This document shows positions 60,803 to 64,000 of a stretch of 64,000 nucleotides of DNA, piece by piece. The DNA comes from Nitrososphaerota archaeon (GTDB lineage Archaea; Thermoproteota; Nitrososphaeria; Nitrososphaerales; JACQRY01): positions 32,919 to 96,918 of the forward strand of contig JACPCU010000017.1 of assembly GCA_016184315.1 (NCBI GenBank). The letters run 5' to 3'. The position numbers and the translations under genes are program-made. The first letter of the stretch is position 1; the number at the start of each line of letters is the position of its first letter. The notes under the pieces are model-generated. The model was not told the DNA's origin, did not search any database, and saw only the letters and a list, made by a program, of their open reading frames with translations.

Positions 60803-61033
60803 TTAGGTTAGCGGGTTTGTGGGATAGAATCGGTGAGGCACCTTACTATCATCATAGAAGAGAAGCCTGCTGATGTCTAGCCCTGCACCATATCCACTAT
60901 GGCCTGTCATGAACATGAGGACCGCGCCCAGACCTACTACGACTGCACTCAAGAGCATTCCCCAACGGAGAACCGTGCTCAAGACGAGTTCCATTCGACC
61001 GGCCATCCTGTTGCCTCCGTTACCAGTGGACAT
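60803..61033 (-). CDS. DUF1634-like membrane protein
   Basis: From ATG 61033 (MSTGNGGNRMAGRMELVLST) the 76-residue protein has two short hydrophobic helices (TVLRWGMLLSAVVVGLGAVLMFM). The pattern VLSxVLRWGxLLSxxVV resembles DUF1634 proteins, which commonly sit next to TauE/SafE-type sulfite exporters. A truncated TauE piece lies directly upstream (61036-61263). The final part is hydrophilic. Identification by context and weak motif. Confidence 0.5.
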   Translation of the reverse strand: MSTGNGGNRMAGRMELVLSTVLRWGMLLSAVVVGLGAVLMFMTGHSGYGAGLDISRLLFYDDSKVPHRFYPTNPLT

Positions 61034-61035
61034 AT

Positions 61036-61263
61036 CTAGGCTCCCACAGCTAATCCGCGGGTGATCATCTGAATCGCCATCGCCAACAATACAACAGTGA
61101 AGATTACTCTGAGGAAGCTGCTCTTGGTCTTCGGGAGCCATCTTGCGCCTATGGTGGCGCCGAGGAGGACTCCTATTGCAACAGGTGCAGCCATTCCCAC
61201 AGGCTCAAAGGCAAATAGAGTTTGGCTGGCGAAGGGCAACGCCAAGCTGCACGCAAATATCAA
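61036..61263 (-). pseudogene. Truncated TauE/SafE sulfite exporter, C-terminal piece
   Basis: The 75-residue frame FEPVGMAAPVAIGVLLGATIGARWLPKTKSSFLRVIFTVVLLAMAIQMITRG is the end of a TauE/SafE permease (two of about eight helices). The N-terminal three-quarters is missing; DNA upstream does not encode it. Probably cut by the insertion or rearrangement that placed it next to tRNA-Lys. Confidence 0.6.
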
Positions 61264-61499
61264 AGAAGGAGACAGTGAGGCATTAGCTGAAGGATTGAGG
61301 CATAGGCGTCTAAGACCTGTATATCTCCTCTGGAAGAATCTCAGATTCGAAGATCACCCATCAAACCCGACCTATCAAGCTAACCAAGGACAATCGTGAT
61401 CGAGTTACTGTAAAGCTACTTGTGTTGGTAAGAGAACTCAGAAACGAAGTCGCGGCTGCAGCAAACCAGAAACTTTCAAAAAGCACTGCGGCTACCCGT
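61264..61499. other. 236-bp region, junction of unrelated fragments
   Basis: Plus-strand frames here (GLRHRRLRPVYLLWKNLRFE, then in another frame LLVLVRELRNEVAAAANQKL) are protein-like but have no start and are broken. Probably pieces of a lost gene. Confidence 0.3.
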
Positions 61500-63062
61500 T
61501 TAGACTAACAGTAGGAAAACCGGTACTGGTATCTCTAGGTAGCTCCTCTTCAATTCCATCTTATCCTTGGTCAACAAAAGGCCGTTCAAGGATTTTCCTC
61601 CTTTCTGGAAGTCAAGAATGCCGAAAGCATCTTCCCTGTTGATCCGTCCTTGGTATTTGACCTCTATGGGTAGGTAGCTAGATGGTTGTCTGATAACAAA
61701 GTCGAGTTCACGCTTCTTCCTGCTTTGCCAGTAGAATAGCAGACTAGAGTATTCAAACTGGGTTGAAGGAAAGTATCCGAACAGTAACCTCACCAAGTGG
61801 TTGGCCACAACACACTCGGTAAGTTTCCCAAGGTTTTCCTCGCTACCGAGATATCGCAAAGCCTCTTCGTAAGGCTCTGCGCCTAGAAACCAAGCGCGAA
61901 GAGCATGGAAAATGAATGGATCCTCGAAGTGAATCTTCTTTGCTTCCCTATAACTGGGAACGTCTTTGCTTTGGTCTAGTTTGTAGAGGAGTGTAACTAC
62001 AAAGCTGTCCTTTAGGAAGTCTAGGTATGTTGATACGGTGTGGTGCGATGATATCTCAGTGTCCTCCTGAAGGTTACGGAGGCTAATTGTAGATCCTTGG
62101 GTCGCGAGTAGTCGTTTGACTATCTGCCGCATGAGTGCTTCGTTGCCATCCCATCTCCTTATGTCTCTGAGAAGCAGGTCGACGTACCCTTCGTAGATGT
62201 CTCGGGTTATAGCACCGCCGGAAATGTACGCGTTAATAGCAAGGGGGATCCCGCCAGTCATCAAATATTCATGGTAGAGGTGATTCAGTTCCTTGGAGAA
62301 CAAATAGGCCTCCTCTAGTTCCTTCGGCAGTTGACCCTCCGCAATAGCTGAAAGTAGTTGGTGTCTTTTCTGCCGAACCAAGAAGTTTTGATCCTTGATT
62401 AATTGGGCTATCTCTCCGCTGCGTGACTCGACATATTCAGAGAACTTCATTGGCAGGAGAATCTTGTCAGGAAGTTTGTCTCTTAGTTTATGGACTTCAC
62501 CTCTCCTCCTTGCAAGACTTTCCGTGGCCCTCCTGAGGTCGATGCTGTGTGAACCTGTGAGTACGACGGTGCAACCTTTAAGCCGACCCCTGTCATAGAG
62601 ATACTTGATTCCTTTCTGCCAGTCTTTTACAGAAGAGATCTCGTCCAGGAATATGAAGCGTCTTTCGGCTAACCCTCTAGAAAAGGTAAGATAACCCTCT
62701 ACGATCTCCACCAGTTTCTCGGGTTTCTCAACGAGGTCGCAGGCCCAGTAGAATATTGCCCTCGGCTGGACTCCTGATCGAATTAGCTCCCTAATCTTGA
62801 GCTTAGATAGCATTGTCTTTCCTACTTGCCTGGGACCCCTGAGTACGTAAATGACGTCGACATTCCACTGGATAGTTTCTCCGAGTCGAGGCCTCCATTT
62901 GAATTTGGAGTTGTCCCATTCCTTGACGGAGATGTCATCATCTGTAGCTCTAGGGTTAGTCCACCAAGGGTTACTATCGAATAACTCGGGGGCGCTCATA
63001 TCCACTGGTCTGTATGCTGCCCACGACTTTATAAATCTACGGGCATCAGAGTGCCCAACCAT
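61500..63062 (-). CDS. AAA ATPase with DUF4143 domain
   Basis: The 520-residue protein has an AAA_14 ATPase: YVLRGPRQVGKTMLSKLKIREL (Walker A GPRQVGKT), RRFIFLDEISSVKDW (Walker B), and VVLTGSHSIDLRR. The C-terminal DUF4143 nuclease-like region includes IEVKYQGRINREDAFGI (the E-x-K motif) and KRELDFVIRQPSSYLPIEVKYQ. Such proteins are common in archaeal accessory regions; their role is uncertain, but many are thought to act in defence or mobile-element maintenance. It is the only large gene between the two tRNA-Lys 3'-end copies. Confidence 0.85.
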   Translation of the reverse strand: MVGHSDARRFIKSWAAYRPVDMSAPELFDSNPWWTNPRATDDDISVKEWDNSKFKWRPRLGETIQWNVDVIYVLRGPRQVGKTMLSKLKIRELIRSGVQPRAIFYWACDLVEKPEKLVEIVEGYLTFSRGLAERRFIFLDEISSVKDWQKGIKYLYDRGRLKGCTVVLTGSHSIDLRRATESLARRRGEVHKLRDKLPDKILLPMKFSEYVESRSGEIAQLIKDQNFLVRQKRHQLLSAIAEGQLPKELEEAYLFSKELNHLYHEYLMTGGIPLAINAYISGGAITRDIYEGYVDLLLRDIRRWDGNEALMRQIVKRLLATQGSTISLRNLQEDTEISSHHTVSTYLDFLKDSFVVTLLYKLDQSKDVPSYREAKKIHFEDPFIFHALRAWFLGAEPYEEALRYLGSEENLGKLTECVVANHLVRLLFGYFPSTQFEYSSLLFYWQSRKKRELDFVIRQPSSYLPIEVKYQGRINREDAFGILDFQKGGKSLNGLLLTKDKMELKRSYLEIPVPVFLLLV

Positions 63063-63068
63063 TTAATA

Positions 63069-63150
63069 AGCGGCGGGGAAGTAAGTGCCAGGCCAAGGGG
63101 CCCTCGCCTTCGAATGGCTGGCAAGGGCGGGGAGAGACCGTAAGCTTCTT
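63069..63150 (+). other. GC-rich, foldable segment
   Basis: Much richer in GC than its surroundings. CCUCGCC/GGCGGGG (7 bp) and UGCCAG...CUGGCA (6 bp) are alternative stems, and GGCC-AAGG-GGCC forms a small hairpin. A structured RNA, or a rearranged tRNA-like piece, is possible. It is upstream of the ATPase gene. Confidence 0.3.
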
Positions 63151-63253
63151 TCTAGCTTGGGCATGGGATTGGATTTGGGGTCTCAATAAAAAGAAGGGGG
63201 CAGGGGTTTGAACCAGCTCCAGTGGGAGGATTCGAACCTTTTTAGGGCGCAGT

Positions 63254-63268
63254 TCCCACCAGGCCCGC
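63254..63268 (+). repeat. Copy of the tRNA-Lys 3' end, candidate attachment site
   Basis: TCCCACCAGGCCCGC is identical to 60761-60775, covering the T-stem, acceptor and discriminator of tRNA-Lys. Two further T-loop-like sequences (TTCAAAC and TTCGAAT on the minus strand) lie within the preceding 60 bases. The pair brackets the truncated TauE genes and the ATPase. Confidence 0.6.
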
Positions 63269-63378
63269 ATAATTTCAATAAAATATCGTCCTAGTCTCAA
63301 AAATCCACATGATAAATCAAAGGATCTGCTGTAGGAAACAGTTTGAAGCGCTATGCTCCTAGGGCACTGAATTAGGCG

Positions 63379-63633
63379 CTAACCGTAGACATTTTTGCGC
63401 AGATCCACATCATAGAAGACTATTCTTTTGGTATCCTCCTCTATTTTGTAAATGATGCGATAGTCACCGACCCTATCCTTCCAGAATTCCTCCAATTGTC
63501 CTTTAAGCCTCAATCCAAGGTAGGGATTCTCAGCCAGCTCATGAACCCTTTGCTTAACTCTTTCTTGTAGGTCTCTGGATAGTTTCTTGTATTGCTTCAG
63601 AAATGTATTGAGAAATACTGCTTCGTAGGTCAA
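63379..63633 (-). CDS. RelE/ParE-family toxin
   Basis: The 84-residue protein is a complete RelE-type toxin: YEAVFLNTFLKQYKKLSRDLQERVKQRVHELAENPYLGLRLKGQLEEFWKDRVGDYRIIYKIEEDTKRIVFYDVDLRKNVY. GDYRIIYKI is the core strand. RelE toxins cut mRNA on the ribosome; ParE relatives attack gyrase. The start overlaps the stop of the antitoxin gene by four bases. This copy looks functional, unlike the two RelE frames near 41.6 kb. Confidence 0.85.
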   Translation of the reverse strand: MTYEAVFLNTFLKQYKKLSRDLQERVKQRVHELAENPYLGLRLKGQLEEFWKDRVGDYRIIYKIEEDTKRIVFYDVDLRKNVYG

Positions 63634-63845
63634 CCGGAGAGAACCTTATCTATTTCCTGTCGGGTCGAGGCGACCCTGTATTCACCTTGCTTGTATTCCT
63701 TCTCTCCTATTTTGAGCCTACGAAGAGTCTCTTTGTCCAGTTGAACCTCTAGTGTCTCAACTACTTCGTGGAATCTGAGGGAAGCCTCAAGCAAATCTGT
63801 GATAAGCTTCTTGGGTACCTGCACGGACCCCCCTTTCCCCTCCAC
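63630..63845 (-). CDS. Antitoxin partner of the RelE-family toxin
   Basis: A 71-residue protein: SVQVPKKLITDLLEASLRFHEVVETLEVQLDKETLRRLKIGEKEYKQGEYRVASTRQEIDKVLSG. The helix-rich start and the final KQGEYRVASTRQEIDKVL, typical of archaeal antitoxin tails, fit the RelB-like role. The start is GTG at 63845 with a TATA box at 63879-63887. The stop overlaps the toxin's ATG, so the pair is one operon. Confidence 0.75.
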   Translation of the reverse strand: MEGKGGSVQVPKKLITDLLEASLRFHEVVETLEVQLDKETLRRLKIGEKEYKQGEYRVASTRQEIDKVLSG

Positions 63846-63878
63846 CCCATCCCACCATGCACCATAAGCACCAACCTA

Positions 63879-63887
63879 CTTATAAAG
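63879..63887 (-). promoter_or_regulatory. TATA box of the RelBE operon
   Basis: CTTTATAAG on the minus strand, about 34 bases before the GTG at 63845, matches an archaeal promoter with a short leader. Confidence 0.45.
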
Positions 63888-64000
63888 CAAGTCGACGGCA
63901 TTGCAGTGTTGCATAATCATAGCGAATAATCAAGGAAATTTGATTCGAGTGCGCTTGAGCTGACGGCATCACCCCTACTCCATGTCCGCAAGGGATTGGA

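Noticed and set aside
1..64000. CRISPR arrays, rRNA genes and intact transposases or integrases
   Set aside because: None was seen: no regularly spaced direct repeats, no rRNA-like sequences and no catalytic motifs of recombinases among the reading frames.

Overview
The window is archaeal and most resembles a member of the Thermoproteota/Bathyarchaeia type, although the sequence alone does not fix the taxon. Supporting signs are three tRNA genes with archaeal-style introns, an Alba chromatin protein, a TrmB-family regulator, an archaeal-type phosphoglycerate mutase (ApgM), a dual-specificity phosphoglucose/phosphomannose isomerase, a tungsten-type aldehyde:ferredoxin oxidoreductase, a CofC enzyme of coenzyme F420 synthesis, short TATA-box leaders, and frequent TTG/GTG starts. 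No rRNA, CRISPR array or intact integrase was seen.

Layout. 0-2.3 kb: end of a cyclase-like gene, an AlkZ-type winged-helix protein and cofC. 2.5-6.8 kb: a CuA-copper membrane protein and an MMPL/RND exporter, both interrupted, divergent from a TrmB regulator with a palindrome between them. 7.2-16.5 kb: mostly housekeeping and small conserved genes (MBL hydrolase, cysS, GNAT, TRAM, cupin, MEDS and V4R sensor-like proteins, several zinc-ribbon micro-proteins), ending at tRNA-Ile. 16.7-18 kb: decayed gene remnants. 18-36.8 kb: a catabolic gene neighbourhood (dihydroorotate-dehydrogenase-like flavoprotein, two acetoacetate-decarboxylase-family proteins, a broken ABC importer with its binding protein, a lone molybdenum hydroxylase large subunit, a ParB-like regulator, a hydantoinase/allantoinase-family amidohydrolase, a cyclase-family hydrolase, an FAH-family hydrolase, aldehyde:ferredoxin oxidoreductase, a ThDP enzyme and an MFS exporter). 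It looks like a route for an N-heterocyclic or aromatic acid, but the substrate is unknown.

37.4-42.3 kb: an accessory island starting at tRNA-Ala, with HicBA, a decayed Orc1/Cdc6 piece, a Dam-type methylase with a 183-aa partner, a PIN-like protein and several RelBE pieces. A copy of a tRNA 3' end lies inside it at 41.4 kb. 42.3-55.9 kb: an alpha/beta hydrolase, an asparaginase, then a sugar-phosphate/glycan block (two nucleotidyltransferases, PGI/PMI, GalT, GH57-like and (alpha/alpha)6-barrel glycosidases, ApgM), a PLP decarboxylase and Alba. A ~100-bp sequence is present upstream of the first nucleotidyltransferase and again, inverted, upstream of alba. 56.2-59.8 kb: five same-strand genes of unknown function ending in an ankyrin-repeat protein. 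60-64 kb: a MITE-like element, tRNA-Lys, truncated sulfite-exporter genes, an AAA/DUF4143 ATPase, a repeat of the tRNA-Lys 3' end, and a RelBE pair.

Several genes carry single frameshifts or in-frame stops (CuA protein, MMPL exporter, ABC permease, RelBE, Cdc6). Some may be sequencing or assembly errors; others sit in clearly decayed DNA. The 18-35 kb catabolic neighbourhood and the 56-60 kb ankyrin cassette are the best candidates for undescribed systems.
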